A program made the translations under genes and the position numbers. 24,794 nt of DNA from UBA6136 sp041158345 (GTDB taxonomy: Bacteria; Pseudomonadota; Gammaproteobacteria; Methylococcales; Methylococcaceae): assembly GCA_041158345.1 (NCBI GenBank), contig JBEBBO010000136.1:1-24794 (forward strand), written 5' to 3'. The first letter of the stretch is position 1. Every line of letters begins with the position of its first letter. Below are positions 13,870 through 20,457 of the stretch, piece by piece. The notes beneath the pieces are model-generated. The model saw nothing but the letters and a program-made list of their open reading frames with translations. It was not told the DNA's origin and did not search any database.

Positions 13870-13891
13870 ATTACATTTGGAGGAAAGTCAG

Positions 13892-14926
13892 ATGTTTAAA
13901 ATCAAGCAGATGGCAGGGGTCTTGTCCCTGACCGTCCTTTCGCTGACCGCATCAGCCATTGAGTGGCAGGCCCTTCCCGCCAAGGCGCCAGAGCCTGCAA
14001 GTAACCCCACCACGCCCGCCAAGGTCGAGTTGGGAAAAATGCTCTATCACGATGTTCGCCTGTCTTCGAACGGTGTTCTGTCCTGTAATTCTTGCCACAA
14101 CGTGATGGCCGGTGGTGAGGACAATCGTTCAGGGTCGATTGGCGTCAAGAACCAAGTTGGTGGACGCAGCGCTCCAACGGTATGGAATTCTGCATTTAAT
14201 TCTGTTCAGTTCTGGGACGGTCGTGCCCCGAGCCTAGAAGCCCAGGCCAAGGGACCGGTCACCAACCCTATAGAAATGGGCATGAAGAGTTGGGACGATG
14301 TAGTCGCTCGGCTCAAGCAGATGCCTGAATATGTGAAGGCCTTCAATGTTGCTTTTGGTGACAACAGCATCTCAGCAGATAACGCGGCCAAGGCCATTGC
14401 AAGCTATGAGCGCACCCTGATTACGCCGAATAGCCCCTATGATCGTTATGTGAAGGGAGAGAAGTCTGCCCTCAGCGAACAGCAGGTTCGCGGCATGAAC
14501 CTGTTTGCGGAAACCGGCTGTGTGGGTTGCCATTCGGGCCCAGCATTCATGGGGCCTCAGCTTCCTGAAGGGACTGGCTTTTATCAAAAATTCCCCAACT
14601 TTGATAACGGGGTCTTTGAGGCCAAGTATGGCTTCTCCAATGATGTCGGCCGCTATGAAGCAACCAAACAAGATGCGGACAAGCACCTCTTTAAAGTCCC
14701 GACGCTTCGCAACGTTGCTTTGACCGCACCGTATTTCCATAACGGCAAGGTTGAAACTTTGCAGGAAGCGGTTCGCGTGATGGCTAAGTTGCAGTTGGAT
14801 AAGGAACTGACCGATGCCCAGATTGAAGACATTGTTGCCTTCCTGAACGGTTTGACCGGTGAATTCCCGAAGATCGAGATGCCAAGACTGCCTGCCTACG
14901 CCAACAAGGCGTTCAAGGCAGAGTAG
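13892..14926 (+). CDS. Di-heme cytochrome c peroxidase (CcpA/MauG family)
   Basis: This periplasmic enzyme should reduce hydrogen peroxide with electrons from small c-type cytochromes. From the ATG at 13892 (GGAGGA 7 bases upstream) the precursor is 344 aa. A signal peptide (about 1-22, 'MAGVLSLTVLSLTASA') precedes two heme c motifs, CNSCH at 65-69 and CVGCH at 210-214. Other family signatures are 'LGKMLYHDVRLSSNGVLSC', 'GGRSAPTVWNSAF', 'QFWDGRAPSLEAQAKGPVTNP', 'EMGM' and 'FKVPTLRNVALTAPYFHNG'. Length and these blocks fit a bacterial di-heme peroxidase; a MauG-like oxidase role is less likely but not excluded. It stands alone with its own promoter and a palindromic terminator immediately downstream, so it is probably monocistronic. 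Confidence 0.94.
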   Translation: MFKIKQMAGVLSLTVLSLTASAIEWQALPAKAPEPASNPTTPAKVELGKMLYHDVRLSSNGVLSCNSCHNVMAGGEDNRSGSIGVKNQVGGRSAPTVWNSAFNSVQFWDGRAPSLEAQAKGPVTNPIEMGMKSWDDVVARLKQMPEYVKAFNVAFGDNSISADNAAKAIASYERTLITPNSPYDRYVKGEKSALSEQQVRGMNLFAETGCVGCHSGPAFMGPQLPEGTGFYQKFPNFDNGVFEAKYGFSNDVGRYEATKQDADKHLFKVPTLRNVALTAPYFHNGKVETLQEAVRVMAKLQLDKELTDAQIEDIVAFLNGLTGEFPKIEMPRLPAYANKAFKAE

Positions 14927-14944
14927 GCGTCAACCGACCTACGC

Positions 14945-14970
14945 AAAAAAGCCGGCTAGCCGGCTTTTTT
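14945..14970. terminator. Perfect palindromic bidirectional terminator
   Basis: Six A residues, the palindrome GCCGGCTAGCCGGC and six T residues make a perfect 26-base palindrome. It lies between the convergent peroxidase gene (ends 14926) and the leftward 428-aa gene (ends 14976). The stem is GC-rich and there is a T-run on each strand, so it should stop transcription in both directions. Confidence 0.92.
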
Positions 14971-14975
14971 GTTGC

Positions 14976-16262
14976 TCAACGATAAATTGGAAGGGCGAGA
15001 ATGCGTTGGCGAATCTCGCTTCGAACGGCCTCGTATGCCGGGCTTCCAATCGATGTGAACTTCTCACTGAACTCGTCGGCATCCATGCTTTCAGGGAGAT
15101 CCTTCAGCACCGGAATAAATTGTGACTCGTCTTCGGTTTGCCTCAGAACATCCTGGACTCTGCGAGCATGGTCCCTATCGCTTATTGCGATCTTTCCAAA
15201 CAAGGCGCCGGCCTCGTCTGCAGCAAGGTCATTGAAGCTGAATCCACTCCCATCATGTGTGTCCTGGAGTTCCTTGGCCAGACCGACCATTTCAACCAAA
15301 GTGGACTGCCCTGACATGGAGAGAACGGCTGCAGCAAGAAAATGTTTGGCGGTATCGATTCGTTTGTTCAATAGGACATTTCTTCGATTGGGACGGATGT
15401 CCCGGTCAACGACATCATGAAGGTCCTTGCCGTTGGCGTAGGCGCTAAGGACCATGATGGCCGCCCGATTTTCCTCGACGGGCTCGTTGTTTCCTCGCGA
15501 TCGTTCCCGTGCCAAGGTGAAGAGTGGACGGGTGAGCGTTCCGAGACGGACATAACGGTTTTGCGTGCCGTCATTGAGGATTTCAGAAAGTCGTTCGAGA
15601 TAGATTCTCATTCGACGCTTGTCTGCCGCATCGGTCACTAAGTCCCGGAGTTCGCTGAGTAACTGACGGTCCCAATTGAGGACAATCACCAGCCGCCCAT
15701 CGGAGACATGGATATCCTTGATGAGGCGCTCCCTTAGAGTCTCATAACGGCGCCAGGGTGAGATGAGGAGACTGCTTCGAATAAACGAAAGGGTCCACGG
15801 GGAGGACACTCTAAGAGTGCCGATGCGAAGATCAACAATCTGGAAATGGGTCTGGTCAGTTCCTTGCGCCAGAACCGAGAGGTTAAGATATTTCCCCGCG
15901 AGGCTTCCCGGAAGCCGAAGGGTGATTTCACCGACAAGGCTCTCCTGTGTCATATCAAAATGGCATAACCCTTCTAGCCTTCGATGATGCAATGCCGAAC
16001 GGCAAATGACGTTGAGATCCTCTGAGTTGAGAATGAAGCGTTTTTCCTGCCCGTGCCCCAAGCTTCCGCCCTTGAGTCGCTCTCTCAAACTCAGTGGAAG
16101 TGGGAGCGCCTCTCTCCGAGTGGAGGCATCGAGGGTTAGTGCAGGATGGCTCTCAAGCGCATTACGAAAGAGATAAATGCTGAGGGTGAGGCATCCGCTT
16201 GCAATCGCAAGAAGGAAGAGGGCTACCGAAGCCTTGGAAGGAGCCGAGAAACGGATCGCCAT
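14976..16262 (-). CDS. Conserved hypothetical envelope protein, 428 aa
   Basis: I cannot assign a function. The 428 residues start with a membrane anchor or signal sequence (about 11-32, 'ASVALFLLAIASGCLTLSIYLF'). Residues about 76-165 look like a beta-rich, lipid-binding-like domain ('RFILNSEDLNVICRSAL', 'EITLRLPGSLAGKYLNLSVLA', 'IVDLRIGTLRVSSPW'). The C-terminal half is alpha-helical and contains 'HFLAAAVLSMSGQSTLVEMVGLAKELQD' and 'GSGFSFNDLAADEAGALFG' (about 338-356), a block I recall from uncharacterised gammaproteobacterial proteins. It most likely sits in the inner membrane with a periplasmic body. The ATG at 16262 has a poor Shine-Dalgarno, and the 142-aa gene lies 37 bases upstream on the same strand, so the two are probably co-transcribed. 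The downstream end is a shared palindromic terminator. Confidence 0.75.
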   Translation of the reverse strand: MAIRFSAPSKASVALFLLAIASGCLTLSIYLFRNALESHPALTLDASTRREALPLPLSLRERLKGGSLGHGQEKRFILNSEDLNVICRSALHHRRLEGLCHFDMTQESLVGEITLRLPGSLAGKYLNLSVLAQGTDQTHFQIVDLRIGTLRVSSPWTLSFIRSSLLISPWRRYETLRERLIKDIHVSDGRLVIVLNWDRQLLSELRDLVTDAADKRRMRIYLERLSEILNDGTQNRYVRLGTLTRPLFTLARERSRGNNEPVEENRAAIMVLSAYANGKDLHDVVDRDIRPNRRNVLLNKRIDTAKHFLAAAVLSMSGQSTLVEMVGLAKELQDTHDGSGFSFNDLAADEAGALFGKIAISDRDHARRVQDVLRQTEDESQFIPVLKDLPESMDADEFSEKFTSIGSPAYEAVRSEIRQRILALPIYR

Positions 16263-16299
16263 AACTCAGCCGAAAAAAGCTGCGGTCACTATCACGCGG

Positions 16300-16728
16300 T
16301 CATTTTCCATCCGGTACAACGAAGACATCCCATGTATGAAGCTGCTGACAGCCATCGTCGCTATGGCCCGTGACCTTGATCCAAGCCCGGTCCTTGGTGA
16401 CGGGTAAAGCGAGATCCGCCTCGACGGTAAAGGTGCCATTGCCATTTTGGATGATCCGAGTTTTCGCCGGCTCCAGGTTAACCTGAACGATCAGGCTCTC
16501 AATCATTGTGTTGTCTGATGCGATGAAACTCACTTTTTCCAATCGCGACACCTTCGCATTCGGTGCTGGTGATTCCTGGTAAAACTCTGGATCTTTACAG
16601 TTGATGACGATGCCGCCATGGTGTCCGGTGAATTCCATCGCCTGACTTGCAAAAGTCATGAGAAAGAGAGCGCAGAGACGGAGCCAATGCGTGATGTTCG
16701 GAACTTGAACCGGCGATTTGCTGTCCAT
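16300..16728 (-). CDS. Secreted protein of unknown function, 142 aa
   Basis: This is not a family I can name. From the ATG at 16728 the product has a signal peptide ('WLRLCALFLMTFASQA', likely cut after Ala30) and a mature part of about 112 residues. 'HHGGIVINCKDPEFYQESPAPNAKVSRLEKVSFIASD' is followed by alternating hydrophobic strands ('SLIVQVNLEPAKT', 'GTFTVEADLALPV', 'AWIKVTGHSDDGCQQLHTWDVFVV'). This suggests an immunoglobulin-like or other beta-sandwich periplasmic domain. Cys44 and Cys127 could form a disulfide. An in-frame start at 16872 adds a 48-residue Pro/Gln-rich stretch crossing a G-rich region and a rightward promoter, so I reject it. The gene precedes the 428-aa protein gene by 37 bases. 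Confidence 0.7.
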   Translation of the reverse strand: MDSKSPVQVPNITHWLRLCALFLMTFASQAMEFTGHHGGIVINCKDPEFYQESPAPNAKVSRLEKVSFIASDNTMIESLIVQVNLEPAKTRIIQNGNGTFTVEADLALPVTKDRAWIKVTGHSDDGCQQLHTWDVFVVPDGK

Positions 16729-16808
16729 AACTGCAACTCGTTTTAATCTGTAATAAAGGTCGAGACTACCCTTGGATTGCCCACGCTGGCAAGCGGGATA
16801 TTCCCCTC

Positions 16809-16849
16809 GGGGAGCCTGTTGGCGGGGGGCGGGGGCCAAGATGAGGGGG
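16809..16849 (+). other. G-run cluster with quadruplex potential
   Basis: Four runs of at least four G residues occur on the + strand: 16809-16812, 16824-16829, 16831-16835 and 16845-16849. The spacers between them are 11, 1 and 9 bases. The cluster lies in the 242-base divergent gap between the 142-aa secreted protein gene and the 110-aa membrane protein gene, just upstream of the latter's -10 element. Confidence 0.45.
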
Positions 16850-16856
16850 AAGATTG

Positions 16857-16865
16857 TGTTAGAAT
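16857..16865 (+). promoter_or_regulatory. Extended -10 promoter of the 110-aa membrane protein gene
   Basis: TGT followed by TAGAAT makes a TGn-extended -10 element (16857-16865). Transcription would start near 16872 and give a leader of about 100 bases before the ATG at 16971. The -35 region is poor and falls at the edge of the G-run cluster. Confidence 0.45.
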
Positions 16866-16970
16866 TCGCCATCGTGGCAACCCATCAAGATGACGAGCCC
16901 CGCGGTCACGTGGCATGGCTGGTCTAGGCCCAAACTTTATTCACGGCTCAGCGCTTAAAAGGAATAGCAA

Positions 16971-17303
16971 ATGAAACTTGAACAGGCCCTGGCAAAGGTC
17001 TTCAAATTCGTAACCTTCGTATTCTTCACTTTCACGGCACTTCTCTACATCGGCGTTCTTTTGCTGTTGCCGCTGGATATCCTGTTTCAGCTGATCAGGC
17101 TCTTCCACGCCGTGGGTTTCCCGACCATCATTTCGGGTTGCATGGGGATTGCCCTGGTGGGATATATCGGACTTGAGGTCTCAAGAATGCCACAACTGCT
17201 TGAGTTGATCGTTGATATTGGTCGCCAGCTGGTTGAATTTGGACACTCCCAGATCCGACGTTGCGACAGTCTGGTCCAGGCCAGCGCAGAACGCGCATCA
17301 TAA
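16971..17303 (+). CDS. Small inner-membrane protein, two predicted TM segments
   Basis: This 110-residue protein of unknown function starts at an ATG with AAAAGGA 7 bases upstream. There are two strongly hydrophobic stretches, about residues 14-43 ('FVTFVFFTFTALLYIGVLLLLPLD') and about 51-70 ('TIISGCMGIALVGYIGLEV'). An amphipathic tail follows ('LLELIVDIGRQLVEFGHSQIRR') and ends with a short polar sequence. It shows no family motif I recognise. It is bounded by its own putative promoter and a clear terminator, so it is likely a single-gene transcript. The coding quality (good Shine-Dalgarno, coherent membrane topology, terminator right after) makes it a real gene despite its size. Confidence 0.75.
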   Translation: MKLEQALAKVFKFVTFVFFTFTALLYIGVLLLLPLDILFQLIRLFHAVGFPTIISGCMGIALVGYIGLEVSRMPQLLELIVDIGRQLVEFGHSQIRRCDSLVQASAERAS

Positions 17304-17326
17304 ACTCGGACTCGTTTCGCATCCCC

Positions 17327-17356
17327 AAAAAACCCGCCCTGATGGCGGGTTTTTTT
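17327..17356 (+). terminator. Rho-independent terminator after the membrane protein gene
   Basis: ACCCGCC, a five-base loop (CTGAT) and GGCGGGT are followed by six T residues, with a matching A-run on the 5' side. It begins about 24 bases after the stop codon of the 110-aa gene and precedes the MoxR operon promoter region. The A-run could let it act in both directions. Confidence 0.9.
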
Positions 17357-17463
17357 ATGCATCGAGTTTTGGGGTATCTGGTTAACCAAGGAAGTGCCCT
17401 TTTCCCAAACACATTCCAAGGACTCTAAAATAGGCGCTGCTTTCCAAAACGAGGCCCGAGTCC

Positions 17464-18489
17464 ATGTCATCCCAGATAGAACAGGTTCTCGCCGCTTGGC
17501 GTGATCGAGCCATTCTCTTCGAACAGGAAGTCGGTAAGGCCGTGGTTGGCCTTGATGGGGCTATTCGGCAGATCACGATCGGCATTTTTTCGCGCGGCCA
17601 CATCATGCTCGAAGGCGATGTGGGTGTTGGCAAGACCACGCTTCTTCGCGCGGTGGCGAGAGGCCTTGGTGGGGCTTATGAGCGAGTTGAAGGCACCGTG
17701 GATCTGATGCCCTCCGATCTGGTGTATCACACCTACATCAATGAGCAGGGCAGGCCTCAAGTCGACCCGGGTCCTGTGCTTAAACACGGCGAGATGCTCT
17801 CGGTTTTTTTCTTTAATGAAATCAATCGAGCGAGGCCTCAGGTGCATGCTCTACTCCTGAGGATCATGGCAGAACGCAGCGTTGAAGCCTTCAACCGCGA
17901 CTATCACTTTCCCTACCTTCAAATTTTCGCCGACCGCAATCGGGTCGAAAGGGAAGAAACCTTCGAAATCCCCTCTGCGGCACGCGATCGCTTCATGATG
18001 GAACTCGAGATCAAAGCGCCGGAATCGCCTGAACTCCTCAAGGAATTGATGTTTAACCCCCGCTTTCATGATGTGGATCGATTGATCAGCCATGTGACAC
18101 CGGGGATTCTTCCCTATCGCGACATTGCTGACATTGCCCCCGTGATTCAGTCATTTGTCTTAGCAAGTGAGGCGCTTGAAACTTACGCGCTAGACCTTTG
18201 GGCAGCCACCCGGGATCCCGGGCGGTTTGGTATCCGTCTCGATGGGGTCGATATGGAGCATTTGGTTCTTGCGGGTGCTAGCCCGCGAGGGATGAGCATG
18301 CTGATGCGAGCGGCTCGCGTTCATGCTTGGCTCAACGGGCGTAACTATCTTTTGCCTGAAGATATTCAGGGAGTTTTCCGGGAGACCATTTCGCATCGGG
18401 TGTTCTTGACGCCGGTCTATGAAATTCGCCGTGAGAGCATCATGGCTGCCCTGATGGATCAGATTCTGCGGCAGGTGCCTGCTCCTTGA
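17464..18489 (+). CDS. MoxR-type AAA+ ATPase, divergent Walker B
   Basis: MoxR ATPases act with VWA/DUF58 partners as chaperones that mature or activate protein complexes, often metal-containing ones. The 341-residue protein has Walker A GDVGVGKTT (51-59). Its Walker B region reads FFFNEINRARP (115-125), with Asn118 where MoxR proteins normally have Asp (usual form xxDEINRAP). The sensor-1 block reads FADRNRVEREETFEIPSAARDRF (155-177) rather than the usual ATQNPxExEGTYPLPEAQLDRF. The sensor Asn and arginine-finger region are still recognisable. The C-terminal lid is 'GASPRGMSMLMRAARVHAWLNGRNYLLPEDI'. The ATG at 17464 has a GAGG about 9 bases upstream, and a TAAAAT (17426-17431) could serve as -10. 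The 3' end overlaps the DUF58/VWA gene as TTGA. It is the first gene of a five-gene operon. Confidence 0.92.
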   Translation: MSSQIEQVLAAWRDRAILFEQEVGKAVVGLDGAIRQITIGIFSRGHIMLEGDVGVGKTTLLRAVARGLGGAYERVEGTVDLMPSDLVYHTYINEQGRPQVDPGPVLKHGEMLSVFFFNEINRARPQVHALLLRIMAERSVEAFNRDYHFPYLQIFADRNRVEREETFEIPSAARDRFMMELEIKAPESPELLKELMFNPRFHDVDRLISHVTPGILPYRDIADIAPVIQSFVLASEALETYALDLWAATRDPGRFGIRLDGVDMEHLVLAGASPRGMSMLMRAARVHAWLNGRNYLLPEDIQGVFRETISHRVFLTPVYEIRRESIMAALMDQILRQVPAP

Positions 18490-19331
18490 GCGAAGACTTC
18501 TTCTACAGCATTCCCTGGCGTGCGGTGAGTCCGCACCCCGGGGCTCATGCCAGCAGACTCCAGGGCGGCACGGATGAGTTTGCCGGGTTGGTGAGTTTGA
18601 TGGCCAACCCGCAACCTCGCCATATCGATGTGAGGGCAAGCCTTCAGAATCCCCTGGGTCAGTGGATGGTGCGATCCTTTCGGCAAAGGAGCAGCATTCA
18701 GGTTCAGGTGATTGCAGATCTCTCCGGATCGATGGGGTATCGAGGCGTTCGGGAGAAACCAGAGACAATGGCGCGCTTGGTGGCATCGATCGCTTGGTCC
18801 GCTTATCGGGAAGGCGATCGGTTTGGATTTCAGGCGGCTGATGCGACCCTGATTGAGGAATTAACCATGCCGTGTCGCATATATAAGGGCGGCGTACCCG
18901 AACTTTTCACAAAAATCCTCCATCATCCTCGGCAAGGGGGAGGGATGAAGGGGCTTTGGGATGCGGCTGGGCGCCTTGGCCGAACCCGAAGTCTGGTTTT
19001 TCTGATCTCCGATTTCCATCAACCGCTTGAGGATCTGGCTGAGTTAATGCGAAGGCTTTCACGGCATGATGTGGTTCCCGTGGTCATTTGGGATCGCGCA
19101 GAATATGAGGCTCTCCCAGAATATGGCCTTGTTGTGGTTGAGGATCCTGAAATCGGCGTCAGACGCCGACTGTTCATGCGGCCCCGTCTTAAGGAACAGT
19201 TCATGGCGCGATTTGAAGCCAGAAAGGGGGCGCTTGAAGATCTTTTTTCCCCCTATGGTCGGGTGCCACTCTTCATGACGGATGAATTTTCACCCGACTG
19301 TTTGACGCGTTATTTCTTGATGGGCCGCTGA
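18486..19331 (+). CDS. DUF58 / VWA-domain protein, MoxR partner
   Basis: This 281-residue protein lacks membrane segments. The DUF58-type motif appears as 'SRLQGGTDEFAGLVSLMANPQPRHIDVRAS' (about 23-52), a weaker version of the usual G-x-E-F-x-x-L-R-x-Y pattern. A von Willebrand A domain begins with 'VIADLSGSMG', giving an intact MIDAS D-x-S-x-S (Asp78, Ser80, Ser82). 'FLISDFHQP' (Asp176) supplies a later metal-site acidic residue. Such proteins bind a divalent cation and pair with MoxR ATPases. The start is a TTG at 18486 that overlaps the MoxR stop (TTGA), so the pair should be translated in a coupled way. The ABC ATPase follows 34 bases after the stop. Its client is unknown. Confidence 0.88.
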   Translation: MSEDFFYSIPWRAVSPHPGAHASRLQGGTDEFAGLVSLMANPQPRHIDVRASLQNPLGQWMVRSFRQRSSIQVQVIADLSGSMGYRGVREKPETMARLVASIAWSAYREGDRFGFQAADATLIEELTMPCRIYKGGVPELFTKILHHPRQGGGMKGLWDAAGRLGRTRSLVFLISDFHQPLEDLAELMRRLSRHDVVPVVIWDRAEYEALPEYGLVVVEDPEIGVRRRLFMRPRLKEQFMARFEARKGALEDLFSPYGRVPLFMTDEFSPDCLTRYFLMGR

Positions 19332-19365
19332 TTTTCGTGGCTTGATTCGAGAGAAAGGGGAAGGT

Positions 19366-20448
19366 ATGCCCAGCATTGAGATCGAAAATCTGGTTGCCCA
19401 ATACGACGATCAAATCGCGTTGGATCGTGTTTCGTTGAAGATTGAAGAAGGCGAACTCTTCTTTCTAGTCGGTCCGAGTGGGTGTGGAAAGACGACGCTA
19501 CTGCGACACATCGCCGGTTTTTTGAGGCCGCTCAGCGGGACGATTCGGTTCGACGCGCAATGTGTCAATGACATTCCGTCGCATCGCCGAGAAACGGCCA
19601 TGATGTTTCAAAGCTATGCACTCTGGCCGCACATGACTGTGGCCGAAAATGTGGCTTTTGGTTTGGAAGAGCGAAAACTCGCCCGCAAGGACATTACGTT
19701 GCGGGTCACTGAGGCCCTTCGAATGGTTCAGTTGGACGGGTTTGAAACGCGCAAGATTGGGGAACTATCCGGTGGTCAGCAGCAGCGCGTTGCCCTGGCC
19801 AGGGCCTTGGTGGTTCGCCCGAAATACTTGTTGTTGGATGAGCCCCTTTCGAATTTGGATGCCCGCTTGCGGCAGGGCATGCGAGAAGAAATTCGACGGA
19901 TTTGCAAGGCCAATCATCTGACCGCCGTTTATGTGACGCATGATCAAGAGGAGGCGCTGTCCATGGCCGATCGGCTTGCGGTCATGGGGCAGGGCAGGGT
20001 TCTTCAGGTGGGGACACCCGATGCCGTGTATCGCCGACCGGCCGAGCGTCGGGTTGCTGAGTTTATGGGCGAGACGAATCTTTTACCTGTTGAAATCCTG
20101 GGAACGGGCCACGATGAAAAAAACCTCCGGGTTGGCTGGCCGGCCGGTGAAATCGAGGTGGCTGTGCCGCTCTCTTGGACTGGACCTTTATCACAAGGGC
20201 AACGTGCTTGGCTTTCTATTCGCCCGGAGGCCTTTCGGCTGGATCCGCCACCGATGGGCGTTCATCGCTTCGTAGGCGTTGTCATCGGTGCCGCCTACCA
20301 AGGCGCGACGGTGGTTTACCGTGTTCGAATCTCCGGGGATGCTGAGTTCAAGATCCTCTCCCTGAATACCGCAGGATCTCTTCACGCAGAGGGGGAAACG
20401 CTTGATCTTTGGGTCGCTCGCGATGACCTGGTTCTGCTCTCCCAGTAG
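19366..20448 (+). CDS. ABC importer ATPase (PotA/FbpC-like)
   Basis: This cytoplasmic ATPase of an ABC importer has 360 residues from the ATG at 19366, which has an AAAGGGGAAGG Shine-Dalgarno. The in-frame TTG at 19342 is not needed. Motifs present are Walker A GPSGCGKTT (36-44), Q-loop Gln82, signature LSGGQQQR (134-141), Walker B ending D158-E159 and switch His192 in 'VYVTHDQEEALSMADR'. The C-terminal part (about 240-355) looks like a TOBE_2 domain, as in the putrescine, iron(III) and phosphonate importer ATPases. All ATPase residues are intact. It follows the DUF58 gene by 34 bases and precedes the solute-binding gene by 9. Substrate class cannot be fixed from this subunit. Confidence 0.93.
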   Translation: MPSIEIENLVAQYDDQIALDRVSLKIEEGELFFLVGPSGCGKTTLLRHIAGFLRPLSGTIRFDAQCVNDIPSHRRETAMMFQSYALWPHMTVAENVAFGLEERKLARKDITLRVTEALRMVQLDGFETRKIGELSGGQQQRVALARALVVRPKYLLLDEPLSNLDARLRQGMREEIRRICKANHLTAVYVTHDQEEALSMADRLAVMGQGRVLQVGTPDAVYRRPAERRVAEFMGETNLLPVEILGTGHDEKNLRVGWPAGEIEVAVPLSWTGPLSQGQRAWLSIRPEAFRLDPPPMGVHRFVGVVIGAAYQGATVVYRVRISGDAEFKILSLNTAGSLHAEGETLDLWVARDDLVLLSQ

Positions 20449-20457
20449 GCGCTGGTC

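Larger units (their letters stand above)
13490..13891. other. 402-base non-coding regulatory region
   Basis: There is no convincing gene here on either strand. It holds a small AACCATTGGTT inverted repeat (13540-13550), an orphan rightward terminator (13565-13591), a second hairpin (13714-13733), a promoter (13791-13819), and an inverted repeat plus Shine-Dalgarno site ahead of the peroxidase gene. In-frame extension of the peroxidase back to 13736 gives a basic, unconserved sequence and is not credible. Confidence 0.7.

Noticed and set aside
13736..13891. 52-codon extension of the cytochrome c peroxidase gene
   Set aside because: It is basic and unlike a leader, it covers a good promoter and inverted repeat, and the ATG at 13892 has GGAGGA and a signal peptide.
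16729..16872. 48-codon extension of the 142-aa secreted protein
   Set aside because: It crosses the G-run cluster and the predicted rightward promoter, and the signal peptide begins only at 16728.
16890..16958. 22-codon upstream ORF before the 110-aa membrane protein gene
   Set aside because: Its stop touches the next Shine-Dalgarno, which is suggestive of a leader peptide, but it has no ribosome site of its own and no unusual codon run.
18190..18786. 198-codon leftward open frame
   Set aside because: It is antisense across the MoxR/DUF58 junction, Pro/Ser/Arg/His-rich, with no motif; both sense genes are well supported.
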